This document shows, piece by piece, positions 1-5,901 of a stretch of 8,999 nucleotides of DNA. Under the pieces are notes generated by a model. It was not told where the DNA came from. It did not search any database and was given only the letters and a program-made list of their open reading frames with translations. The position numbers were made by a program, and so were the translations under genes. Origin of the DNA: an uncultured Paracoccus sp. (lineage in GTDB: Bacteria; Pseudomonadota; Alphaproteobacteria; Rhodobacterales; Rhodobacteraceae); the NCBI GenBank assembly GCA_937859005.1, contig CALLYR010000235.1:1-8999 (forward strand). The letters run 5' to 3'. Every line of letters begins with the position of its first letter. The stretch's first letter is position 1.

Positions 1-261
1 GTCCGGGAAACTCAGCGACTGCGTGCGCATGACGAAGTCGAAGACGTCGCCCTTGGCGTGGCAGCCGAAGCAGTAATAGAACCCCTTCTGGTCATCGACA
101 TGGAAAGACGCGGTCTTCTCGCCGTGGAACGGACAGGGCGCCCACCAGTCGCCCCTGGCCTGGTTCGACCGGCGCAGGTCCCATGTCACCTTGCGGCCCA
201 CGATCCGGCTGATCGGTACGCGGGCGCGCAGCTCGTCCAGAAAGCCGGGCGGCAGGCTCAT
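1..261 (-). CDS. dnaG: DNA primase DnaG, N-terminal part (runs off the left edge)
   Basis: This gene makes the RNA primers used in DNA replication at the fork, working with the replicative helicase DnaB. Only the first 87 codons are present. They encode the zinc-binding domain: residues C43 and H46 (in APCPFHGEKTASFH) and C64 and C67 (in YYCFGCHAKGD) form the usual CHC2 zinc site that reads the template. The FHGEKTPSF-like and FGCHAKGD motifs are diagnostic of DnaG. The catalytic TOPRIM domain would lie beyond the window. The start at 261 is chosen because its ATG overlaps the stop of the upstream TetR gene (shared ATGA, 258-261), and MSLPPGFLDELRAR is a normal DnaG beginning. The overlap implies co-transcription and translational coupling with that regulator gene. 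Confidence 0.96.
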   Translation of the reverse strand, partial: MSLPPGFLDELRARVPISRIVGRKVTWDLRRSNQARGDWWAPCPFHGEKTASFHVDDQKGFYYCFGCHAKGDVFDFVMRTQSLSFPD

Positions 262-848
262 GGCGCGGCCCCCACGGCGCCGCGCGCCAGGGACCAGTAG
301 ACATCCGCCACCCGCGCCCGGTCCAGCCGCCCGCCCTCGCGATACCAGTTCGTCACGCCCGTCAGCATCGCGATCAGCGCCATGGCCGCAAGCCGCGTGT
401 CGGGCAGCGCCATCTGTCCCGCCGCCTGACCCGCGCGCAGGATGCCCTCCAGCGCATCCTCGTAACGATGGCGCAGGATGGCGATCTCGGCATGGTGGCG
501 TGGGTCGAGGTTGCGCAGCTCCATATAGCTCAGGAATACCTCGTCCGGGTGATCCAGCGAATAGTCGATGTGAAAGCGCACGAACCGTTCCAGCCGCGCC
601 AGCGGCGGATCGTCGGGCCGGTCCTGCCAGGCCCCCAGCAACAGCTCCATGTGCTGGCGCAGCAGATCGGCCAGAAGCGCCTGCTTGTCAGGGGTATAGG
701 TGTAAAGCGCCCCTGCCTGCACCCCCACCGCCGCCGCGATCTGGCGCATGGACACGGCGGCATAACCGTGGCGCGCGAACAGGCGCAGCGCATGGCGGCG
801 GATCAGGGGGCCGGTGATCTCGGCGCGGGAACCTGTGGTGCGGGCCAT
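258..848 (-). CDS. TetR/AcrR-family transcriptional regulator
   Basis: A 196-residue protein of normal TetR length, acting as a dimeric DNA-binding repressor in the cytoplasm. Residues about 12-58 form the TetR_N helix-turn-helix domain: ALRLFARHGYAAVSMRQIAAAVGV is followed by the recognition-helix region GALYTYTPDKQALL, a variant of the common GALYxYFxSKexLL. The C-terminal ligand domain carries DEVFLSYMELRNLDP (about 102-116) and MLTGVTNWYREGGRL (about 161-175). These patterns recall KstR/fatty-acyl-type TetR regulators, so an acyl-CoA-like ligand is possible but unproven. The gene lies directly upstream of dnaG with a 4-base ATGA overlap, and is divergent from the lipoprotein gene at 940. 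The ATG at 848 has no obvious Shine-Dalgarno site. Family assignment is firm; target genes and ligand are unknown. Confidence 0.93.
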   Translation of the reverse strand: MARTTGSRAEITGPLIRRHALRLFARHGYAAVSMRQIAAAVGVQAGALYTYTPDKQALLADLLRQHMELLLGAWQDRPDDPPLARLERFVRFHIDYSLDHPDEVFLSYMELRNLDPRHHAEIAILRHRYEDALEGILRAGQAAGQMALPDTRLAAMALIAMLTGVTNWYREGGRLDRARVADVYWSLARGAVGAAP

Positions 849-899
849 GCAGATGGATGTAGGCGACCGGACCGCAGGGGGAAAGACGATTCCCGCCCC

Positions 900-917
900 G
901 GCTTGCTGCGGCAGGCC
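900..917. promoter_or_regulatory. Imperfect palindrome in the TetR/lipoprotein divergent gap (possible operator)
   Basis: The 91-base gap between the divergent TetR gene and lipoprotein gene contains GGCTTGC (900-906), a 4-base spacer and GCAGGCC (911-917). The arms are complementary except for one G-T wobble. TetR repressors usually bind palindromes in such gaps and repress their own gene, so this is a candidate operator. In GC-rich DNA such a palindrome can occur by chance. I see no convincing sigma-70 promoter in the gap. Confidence 0.2.
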
Positions 918-939
918 GCGTCGTCCTATCGTGGGGCCG

Positions 940-1320
940 ATGCGTGCCGCCGTTGCAACCCTGCTGGTCCTGCTGTCCGTCGGCGCCTGCGCCGAACCGG
1001 ACGGCGGCGCCTATCCGAAACTGCTGCCGCTGTCGCAGCTGAACGCGCCGCCCGGCATCCCGGCCCATGCCGCGGACGCGGCCGCCGATCCGCAGGCGGT
1101 GGGTGACGCGCTGCAGGCCCGGCGGGATGCGGCGCAGGCCCGCGCCCGGGGGGCCCTCGGTCCCGTTGCGGATACGGACGATCTGCGTGCGCGGGCCACG
1201 GCGCTGCGCGCCCGCGCGGCGGCGCTGGAATCGGACGCGGCGCTCTCCGGGCAAGGCGTCCGTCCGCCCTGCCCGCCCGGCACCGCCGACCCCATTGCCG
1301 CGCAGTGCGAGCCCGGCTAA
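940..1320 (+). CDS. Small predicted lipoprotein of unknown function
   Basis: A 126-residue protein. Residues 1-16 form a short lipoprotein signal peptide (MRAAVATLLVLLSVGA) ending in the lipobox VGA-C. Cys17 would be lipidated and, with Ala at +2, the protein would probably be sorted to the outer membrane. The mature part begins with an AYPKLLPLSQL segment, followed by an alanine/arginine-rich stretch (about 45-100, including RARATALRARAAALES) likely to be helical or coiled coil. It ends in a short tail with C111 and C123 that could form a disulfide. The start at 940 is preferred over an earlier in-frame ATG at 814 because it places the signal peptide at the N-terminus and leaves the TetR gene alone. 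A weak GGGG lies just upstream. lldD starts 40 bases downstream. I do not recognise a named family. Confidence 0.72.
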   Translation: MRAAVATLLVLLSVGACAEPDGGAYPKLLPLSQLNAPPGIPAHAADAAADPQAVGDALQARRDAAQARARGALGPVADTDDLRARATALRARAAALESDAALSGQGVRPPCPPGTADPIAAQCEPG

Positions 1321-1360
1321 CCCCAGGCCCACCGAATGCCTGCCCCAGCCCCGAGGAACC

Positions 1361-2524
1361 ATGCCCGTCATCACCAGCATCGAGGACCTAAAGCGCCTGC
1401 ACAGGGTCCGCACGCCGCGCATGTTCTATGACTATGCCGAATCCGGCAGCTATACCGAACAGACCTTTCGCGAGAACACGACCGACTTCCAGAAGGTGCG
1501 GCTGCGCCAGAAGGTGGCGGTGGACATGTCCGACCGCAGCGTGGCGTCCGACATGGTGGGCCTGCCCGTGTCGATGCCGGTGGGACTGGCCCCGGTCGGC
1601 ATGACGGGGATGCAGCGCGCCGACGGCGAGATCAAGGCCGCGCGTGCGGCCGAGGCGTTCGGGGTGCCGTTCTGCCTGTCCACCATGTCCATCTGTTCCA
1701 TCGAGGATGTGGCGGCGCACACCACCAGACCCTTCATGTTCCAGCTTTACGTCATGAAGGATCAGGAATTTCTGGAAAACATCATCGGCCGCGCAAAGGC
1801 TGCGGGCTGTTCGGCGCTGATGCTGACGCTGGACCTGCAGATCCTGGGCCAGCGCCACAAGGACCTGAAGAACGGTCTGTCGGCGCCCCCGAAACTGACC
1901 CTGCCCACGATGCTGAACCTTGCGACCAAATGGCGCTGGGGGCTGGAGATGCTGCGGACGAAGCGGCGCTTCTTCGGCAATATCGTGGGCCATGCCAAGG
2001 GCGTGGGCGACACCTCGTCGCTGGCAAGCTGGACGGCGGAACAGTTCGACCCCCAGCTTGACTGGGACAAGATCGCGCGCATCCGCGACCTGTGGGGCGG
2101 CAAGCTGATCCTGAAGGGCATCCTCGACGCCGACGACGCCCGCATCGCCGCCGATTTCGGGGCCGATGCGATCATCGTGTCCAACCACGGCGGCCGCCAG
2201 CTTGACGGGGCACTGTCCTCGATCCGCATGCTGCCGGAAATCGTGGCCGCCGTCGGCGACCGGGTCGAGGTGCATCTGGATTCGGGCATCCGGTCCGGTC
2301 AGGACGTGCTGAAGGCGCTGGCCCTCGGGGCGCACGCGACCTGGATCGGGCGGGCATGGCTGCACGGGCTGGGCGCGATGGGACAGGCGGGCGTCACGGC
2401 CGCGCTGGAGGTGATCCGCAAGGAACTGGACGTGTCGATGGCGCTGTGCGGGGAACGCGACATCCGCAACGTGGGGCGCCACAACGTGCTGGTGCCCGCC
2501 GAATGGGGCCGGGACTACAGCTGA
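1361..2524 (+). CDS. lldD: FMN-dependent L-lactate dehydrogenase / alpha-hydroxy-acid oxidizing protein
   Basis: Oxidises L-lactate (or a related 2-hydroxy acid) to pyruvate, passing electrons to the respiratory chain at the inner membrane. The 387 residues match the usual length. By alignment to spinach glycolate oxidase, the active-site residues are present: Tyr25 (FYDYAESGS), Tyr130 (FQLYVMKD), Asp158 (LTLDLQILGQRHKD), Lys252 (LILKGI), and catalytic His276 and Arg279 in SNHGGRQLDG. The flavin-phosphate loops are HLDSGIRSG (305-313) and WIGRAWLHG (328-336). The start at 1361 has a GAGGAA ribosome site at 1353-1358 and gives the family N-terminus; the open frame extends upstream to 1067 but has no family similarity there. 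No lactate permease or lutABC gene is visible nearby, so substrate choice (lactate versus another 2-hydroxy acid) is inferred from sequence only. Confidence 0.93.
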   Translation: MPVITSIEDLKRLHRVRTPRMFYDYAESGSYTEQTFRENTTDFQKVRLRQKVAVDMSDRSVASDMVGLPVSMPVGLAPVGMTGMQRADGEIKAARAAEAFGVPFCLSTMSICSIEDVAAHTTRPFMFQLYVMKDQEFLENIIGRAKAAGCSALMLTLDLQILGQRHKDLKNGLSAPPKLTLPTMLNLATKWRWGLEMLRTKRRFFGNIVGHAKGVGDTSSLASWTAEQFDPQLDWDKIARIRDLWGGKLILKGILDADDARIAADFGADAIIVSNHGGRQLDGALSSIRMLPEIVAAVGDRVEVHLDSGIRSGQDVLKALALGAHATWIGRAWLHGLGAMGQAGVTAALEVIRKELDVSMALCGERDIRNVGRHNVLVPAEWGRDYS

Positions 2525-2527
2525 CCC

Positions 2528-2550
2528 AGGCCCCGGATCGGGCCTTCACA
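2528..2550 (+). terminator. Weak terminator-like hairpin after lldD
   Basis: AGGCCC (2528-2533) and GGGCCT (2540-2545) form a 6-base-pair stem with a CGGATC loop, beginning three bases after the lldD stop codon. Only a short, interrupted T stretch follows (TTCACAAATTGT), so termination may be inefficient. The right edge of the hairpin abuts the predicted -35 box of rplY. Confidence 0.35.
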
Positions 2551-2573
2551 AATTGTCCGTTCCGTCATATAGC
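2545..2573 (+). promoter_or_regulatory. Putative sigma-70 promoter of rplY
   Basis: TTCACA (2545-2550; five of six matches to TTGACA) is separated by exactly 17 bases from TATAGC (2568-2573; four of six matches to TATAAT). This AT-richer patch stands out from its surroundings. Transcription would start near 2580, about 50 bases before the rplY start codon and immediately before the hairpin at 2582-2610. Confidence 0.5.
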
Positions 2574-2581
2574 GCAGGTTT

Positions 2582-2610
2582 CCGGCCATGCACCCTTGGA
2601 GGATGGCCGG
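2582..2610 (+). promoter_or_regulatory. Hairpin at the 5' end of the rplY leader
   Basis: CCGGCCAT (2582-2589) and ATGGCCGG (2603-2610) are perfectly complementary over eight base pairs, with a 13-base loop GCACCCTTGGAGG. If transcription starts near 2580, the rplY mRNA would begin with this stem-loop. The true ribosome site (AAAGGAA, 2621-2627) lies just after it. It could stabilise the mRNA or be a binding site for autogenous control by L25, an RNA-binding protein. The second idea is speculation. Confidence 0.5.
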
Positions 2611-2632
2611 CTGCAACCTGAAAGGAACGAAC

Positions 2633-3253
2633 ATGGCCAAAGAGATCCCTGATCTGGTGGCCGAGGCACGCGCGGGGACAGGCAAGGGGGCCGCCCGCCA
2701 AGCTCGCCGCAACGGCAAGGTGCCCGGCATTGTGTATGGCGACGGGAAAGACCCGCAGCCGATCCAGCTCGACTTCAACCCGCTGCTGACGAAACTGCGC
2801 GCCGGCCGCTTCATGTCCACGCTGTGGAACCTGAAGGTGGACGGCCAGGATGACGTGCGCGTCATCTGCCGCGGCGTCCAGCGCGACGTGGTCAAGGACC
2901 TGCCAACGCATATCGACTTCATGCGCCTGCACCGCAACACCCGCGTCAATCTGTTCATCAACGTGGAATTCGCCAACCACGAAGCCTCGCCGGGCCTGAA
3001 GCGTGGCGGCACACTGGTGGTGGTGCGCCCCGAGGTCGAACTGATGGTGACGGCCTCGGACATCCCCGAAAAGATCGTCGTGGACCTGTCGGGGCGCAAG
3101 ATCGGCGATGTGATCCACATCAACGACGTGACGCTGCCCGGCGGCACGAAGCCCACGATCGACCGCAACTTCGTCATCGCCAACATCACCGCGCCCTCGG
3201 GCCTGGTGTCTGCCGGCGGAGACGAGGACGAGACCGAGGCAGCCGAGGCCTGA
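2633..3253 (+). CDS. rplY: 50S ribosomal protein L25, long CTC/TL5 type
   Basis: A 206-residue protein of the large ribosomal subunit that binds 5S rRNA. The N-terminal half is the L25 5S-rRNA-binding domain (ARAGTGKGAARQARRNGKVPGIVYGDGKDP, then the TLWNLKVDG and DFMRLH segments). The C-terminal half is the extra beta domain of the TL5/CTC family (VNLFINVEF ... LKRGGTLVVVRPEVELM ... DLSGRKIGDVIHINDVTLP). It ends in an acidic, alanine-rich tail (GGDEDETEAAEA). E. coli L25 lacks the second domain and is about 94 residues. The start at 2633 is set by AAAGGAA at 2621-2627 and the family N-terminus; the ATG at 2588 lies inside the leader hairpin. The gene has its own likely promoter and terminator. 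Peptidyl-tRNA hydrolase (pth), often next to rplY, does not follow here. Confidence 0.97.
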   Translation: MAKEIPDLVAEARAGTGKGAARQARRNGKVPGIVYGDGKDPQPIQLDFNPLLTKLRAGRFMSTLWNLKVDGQDDVRVICRGVQRDVVKDLPTHIDFMRLHRNTRVNLFINVEFANHEASPGLKRGGTLVVVRPEVELMVTASDIPEKIVVDLSGRKIGDVIHINDVTLPGGTKPTIDRNFVIANITAPSGLVSAGGDEDETEAAEA

Positions 3254-3254
3254 T

Positions 3255-3281
3255 CGCCCCGACACGCCTGAAATCGGGGCG
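3255..3281 (+). promoter_or_regulatory. Alternative hairpin overlapping the rplY terminator
   Basis: CGCCCCGA (3255-3262) and TCGGGGCG (3274-3281) form a perfect 8-base-pair stem with an 11-base loop. The right arm shares bases 3277-3281 with the left arm of the terminator hairpin that follows, so both cannot be fully formed in the same RNA. It has no T tract of its own. Confidence 0.45.
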
Positions 3282-3310
3282 GTGCCGCGCGGCGCCGCCC
3301 TTTCCTGTTT
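3277..3310 (+). terminator. Intrinsic terminator after rplY
   Basis: GGGCGGTGCC (3277-3286) pairs with GGCGCCGCCC (3291-3300) across a GCGC loop. This gives a 10-base-pair GC-rich stem with one G-T wobble, immediately followed by TTTCCTGTTT. It lies 23 bases after the rplY stop and would separate rplY from trmFO unless bypassed. Confidence 0.7.
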
Positions 3311-3330
3311 CCCGCTGCCGAGGCTGATCC

Positions 3331-4671
3331 ATGATGCAGGAACCCATCCATATCGTCGGCGCAGGGCTTGCCGGATCCGAGGCCGCCTGGCAGGCCGCGC
3401 AGGCGGGCGTCCCCGTCGTGCTGCACGAGATGCGCCCGCAGGTCGGCACCTTCGCCCATCGGACAGCGGATTGCGCGGAAATGGTCTGTTCCAACAGCTT
3501 CCGGTCGGACGACGACGTGAACAACGCCGTGGGCCAGTTGCACTGGGAAATGCGGGCGGCGGGGGGCCTTATCATGCGGATGGCCGACCGCCACCGCCTG
3601 CCTGCGGGCGGGGCGCTGGCCGTGGACCGCGACGCCTTTTCCGCCGCCGTGACCGAAGCGCTGCGCGCCCATCCGCTGGTGTCGTTCGATCCGGGCGAGA
3701 TCTCCGCGTTGCCTGACGAGGGCAACTGGATCATCGCCACCGGCCCGCTGACCTCGGATGCGCTGGCGCAGGCGATCCGGGCGGAAACGGGGACGGAATC
3801 GCTGGCCTTCTTCGACGCTATCGCTCCTATCGTCCATGCCCACAGCATCGACATGGACGTGGCGTGGCGGCAAAGCCGTTACGACAAGGGCGAGACCGAA
3901 GAGGAGCGCACCGCCTATATCAACTGCCCGATGACGCGCGAGGATTACGAGGACTTCATCGACGCGTTGCTGGCTGCCGGCAAGGCCGAGTTCCACGAGG
4001 GCGAGACCGCCGGCTACTTCGACGGCTGCCTGCCGATCGAGGTCATGGCCGAACGAGGGCGCGAAACCCTGCGCCACGGGCCGATGAAGCCGGTGGGGCT
4101 GACGAACGCGCACAAGCCGGGCGAAAAATCTTACGCGGTAGTTCAGCTTCGCCGGGATAATTCACTGGGAACGCTCTATAATATCGTCGGATTCCAGACC
4201 AAGATGAAATATGGCGCGCAGACCGGGGTATTTCGCCGCATCCCCGGTCTCCAGAACGCCTCCTTCGCCCGGTTGGGCGGCATCCACCGCAACAGCTTTC
4301 TGAACTCGCCCCGGCTTCTTGACGACCGGATGCGGTTGCGCTCGCGCCCGAACCTGCGCTTTGCGGGTCAGGTGACAGGGGTCGAAGGCTATGTCGAAAG
4401 CGCGGCGATGGGGCTGCTGGCGGGCCGCATGGCCGCGGCGCAGGCGCGGGCGCGCGATCTGGCCCCGCCGCCCGGCACGACGGCGATGGGTGCGCTGATC
4501 CATCACATCACGGGCGGGGCCGATGCCAGGACCTTCCAGCCGATGAACGTGAACTTCGGCCTGTTCCCGCCGGTCGAGGCCAAGGGAGGGCGGCGCGGAC
4601 GCAAGGACCGCTATCCGGCCTATACCGACCGGGCAAAGCAGGATTTCGGCGCATGGCTGGCAGGGCAATAA
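3331..4671 (+). CDS. trmFO: Methylenetetrahydrofolate--tRNA-(uracil-54-C5)-methyltransferase TrmFO
   Basis: A 446-residue folate- and FAD-dependent enzyme that makes 5-methyluridine at position 54 in the T loop of tRNAs, used instead of SAM-dependent TrmA in many Gram-positives and alphaproteobacteria. The N-terminus has the FAD dinucleotide motif IHIVGAGLAGSEAA (6-19). The two cysteines equivalent to B. subtilis Cys53 and Cys226 are present as Cys53 (EMVCSNSFRSDD) and Cys233 (YFDGCLPIEVMAERG). Other family blocks include GPMKPVGLTN, VVQLRRDN, LYNIVGFQTKMKYG, GQVTGVEGYVESAA and QPMNVNFGLFPP. A GAGG at 3320-3323 suits the first of two adjacent ATG codons (3331; 3334 is the alternative). The last 19 bases overlap gluQRS. 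A local AT-rich stretch with rare codons spans about 4121-4220. Confidence 0.97.
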   Translation: MMQEPIHIVGAGLAGSEAAWQAAQAGVPVVLHEMRPQVGTFAHRTADCAEMVCSNSFRSDDDVNNAVGQLHWEMRAAGGLIMRMADRHRLPAGGALAVDRDAFSAAVTEALRAHPLVSFDPGEISALPDEGNWIIATGPLTSDALAQAIRAETGTESLAFFDAIAPIVHAHSIDMDVAWRQSRYDKGETEEERTAYINCPMTREDYEDFIDALLAAGKAEFHEGETAGYFDGCLPIEVMAERGRETLRHGPMKPVGLTNAHKPGEKSYAVVQLRRDNSLGTLYNIVGFQTKMKYGAQTGVFRRIPGLQNASFARLGGIHRNSFLNSPRLLDDRMRLRSRPNLRFAGQVTGVEGYVESAAMGLLAGRMAAAQARARDLAPPPGTTAMGALIHHITGGADARTFQPMNVNFGLFPPVEAKGGRRGRKDRYPAYTDRAKQDFGAWLAGQ

Positions 4672-5504
4672 GGCGCACGCGCTTTGCGCCCTCGCCCACG
4701 GGTCCGCTGCACTTGGGCCATGCCTTCGCCGCGCTGACGGCGGCACGGCTGGCCGATCCGGGACAATTCCTTCTGCGGATCGAGGATATCGACCGATCGC
4801 GCTGCCGAGTGGAATGGGAACGGACAATTTACGAGGACCTTCACTGGCTGGGGCTGGAGTGGACAGAACCCGTCATGCGCCAGTCCGACCGGATGCCGGC
4901 CTATCAGACGGCGCTGGATCGGCTGGCCGACATGGGTCTGACCTATCCTTGCCGCTGCCGCCGCGCCGACATCGCCGCCGCACTGTCCGCTCCGCAGGAG
5001 GGCGTGATCGGCCCGGATGGACCCGTCTATCCCGGCACCTGCCGCGGGCGGCCGATGTCCGAGACCAAGTCTGACGATGCGATCCGGCTGGATGCGGCGC
5101 GCGCCTTTGACTTGCTGGGCTTCGACAGTATCGGCTTTCGGGACGAAGCCGTGATGCCCGGCCACCTTCACCGCCTGTCGGCAACGGATTTCCTGTCGGG
5201 GATCGGGGATGTGGTGCTGGCCCGCCGAGGGATGGGCACCTCCTATCACCTGTCGGTGGTGATCGACGACCAGGCCCAAGGTGTTACACTGGTGACGCGA
5301 GGCAAGGATCTGTTCGATTCCACATGGATACATGCGATGCTTCAGGCGCTGCTTGAGCTTCCGCAGCCGATGTATCACCATCACCGCCTGATCCGGGACG
5401 CCGAAGGCAGGCGTCTGGCAAAACGCGACGACGCCCGCGCATTGCGGCTTTACCGGGCCGAGGGTTGCACGCCCGCCGACATCCGTCAGATGATCGGGCT
5501 TTGA
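4653..5504 (+). CDS. gluQRS: Glutamyl-queuosine tRNA(Asp) synthetase GluQRS
   Basis: A 283-residue paralogue of the glutamyl-tRNA synthetase catalytic core. It activates glutamate and attaches it to queuosine at position 34 of tRNA-Asp, rather than charging a tRNA 3' end. Visible features are the class I signature RFAPSPTGPLHLGHAF with HLGH at 20-23, the KMSKS-like RRLAKRDD (253-260), and the GluQRS zinc site C100, C102, Y126 and C130 (YPCRCRR ... VYPGTC). It lacks the anticodon-binding domain, hence the short length. The start at 4653 lies inside the end of trmFO (19-base overlap), with AGGA at 4640-4643 as ribosome site, so it is co-transcribed and probably coupled with trmFO. Its 3' end overlaps convergent hisI by 19 bases. 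Confidence 0.96.
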   Translation: MAGRAIRRTRFAPSPTGPLHLGHAFAALTAARLADPGQFLLRIEDIDRSRCRVEWERTIYEDLHWLGLEWTEPVMRQSDRMPAYQTALDRLADMGLTYPCRCRRADIAAALSAPQEGVIGPDGPVYPGTCRGRPMSETKSDDAIRLDAARAFDLLGFDSIGFRDEAVMPGHLHRLSATDFLSGIGDVVLARRGMGTSYHLSVVIDDQAQGVTLVTRGKDLFDSTWIHAMLQALLELPQPMYHHHRLIRDAEGRRLAKRDDARALRLYRAEGCTPADIRQMIGL

Positions 5505-5842
5505 ATCTCGACCTCCTCGCCGCTACGGACGGCGGTATAGAAACAGCTTCGCCGGTTGGTGTGGCAGGCCGGTCCCGTCTGGTCCACCAGCAGCAGCAGG
5601 CAGTCGCGGTCGCAGTCCAGCCGCATCTCGACCAGCCGCTGCACATGGCCCGAGGTCTCGCCCTTGGTCCAGAACGCCTGACGCGAGCGGGACCAATAGG
5701 TTACGAGGCCCGTCTCAAGCGTTTTCTCGACCGACTGCCGGCTCATCCAGGCCAGCATCAACACTTCGCCGCTGACATGGTCCTGGGCCACGGCGGGGAT
5801 CAGGCCGTTCGCATCGTAACGCAGGCTGGCAGGGTCGAACAT
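5486..5842 (-). CDS. hisI: Phosphoribosyl-AMP cyclohydrolase HisI
   Basis: Catalyses opening of the purine ring of phosphoribosyl-AMP, the third step of histidine biosynthesis. The 118 residues are a stand-alone cyclohydrolase without the HisE pyrophosphatase domain. Metal-binding residues are in place: D76, D78 and D80 (RLDCDRDC) for magnesium, and C77, C93 and C100 (GPACHTNRRSC) for zinc. The segment MLAWMSRQSVEKTLETGLVTYWSRSRQAFWTKGETSGH (29-66) is typical of the family. The ribosome site GAAAGGAAAA lies a few bases upstream of the ATG at 5842. No other his gene is nearby. It is divergent from the IscU-like gene and its end overlaps gluQRS. Confidence 0.97.
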   Translation of the reverse strand: MFDPASLRYDANGLIPAVAQDHVSGEVLMLAWMSRQSVEKTLETGLVTYWSRSRQAFWTKGETSGHVQRLVEMRLDCDRDCLLLLVDQTGPACHTNRRSCFYTAVRSGEEVEIQSPII

Positions 5843-5901
5843 CGGGTTTTCCTTTCGCGCAACGACGCCTATCTATCCGGCGTGGGTACAGGGGAAAAGC
5901 C
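5843..5901. promoter_or_regulatory. Shared 59-base gap between divergent hisI and the IscU-like gene
   Basis: Both genes must be transcribed from this short gap or from within each other's 5' ends. I see a ribosome site for each (GAAAGGAAAA on minus, AGGGGAAAA on plus). The AT-richer TATCTATC at about 5871-5878 could serve as part of a -10 element in either direction. No convincing -35 box is visible. Confidence 0.3.

Noticed and set aside
1067..1360. Upstream extension of the lldD open frame
   Set aside because: The extra 98 codons overlap the lipoprotein gene in another frame and have no similarity to the family. The ATG at 1361 has a GAGGAA ribosome site.
191..1422. Several 200-codon-plus open frames antisense to or overlapping the TetR and lipoprotein genes
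   Set aside because: They are Arg/Pro/Ala-rich shadow frames without motifs or ribosome sites, and they overlap genes with clear domain or signal-peptide evidence.
2553..2571. TTGTCC as a -35 box for CATATA upstream of rplY
   Set aside because: The spacing is only seven bases, far too short. TTCACA-17-TATAGC fits better.
2588..2632. Earlier in-frame ATG for rplY
   Set aside because: It lies inside the leader hairpin, and the ribosome site AAAGGAA and the family N-terminus MAKEIPDL support 2633.
2515..4113. A 532-codon open frame on the minus strand across rplY and trmFO
   Set aside because: It is antisense to two clear genes, its protein is rich in Arg/Pro/His shadow composition and it shows no family motifs. 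GC-rich coding DNA often leaves such open frames.
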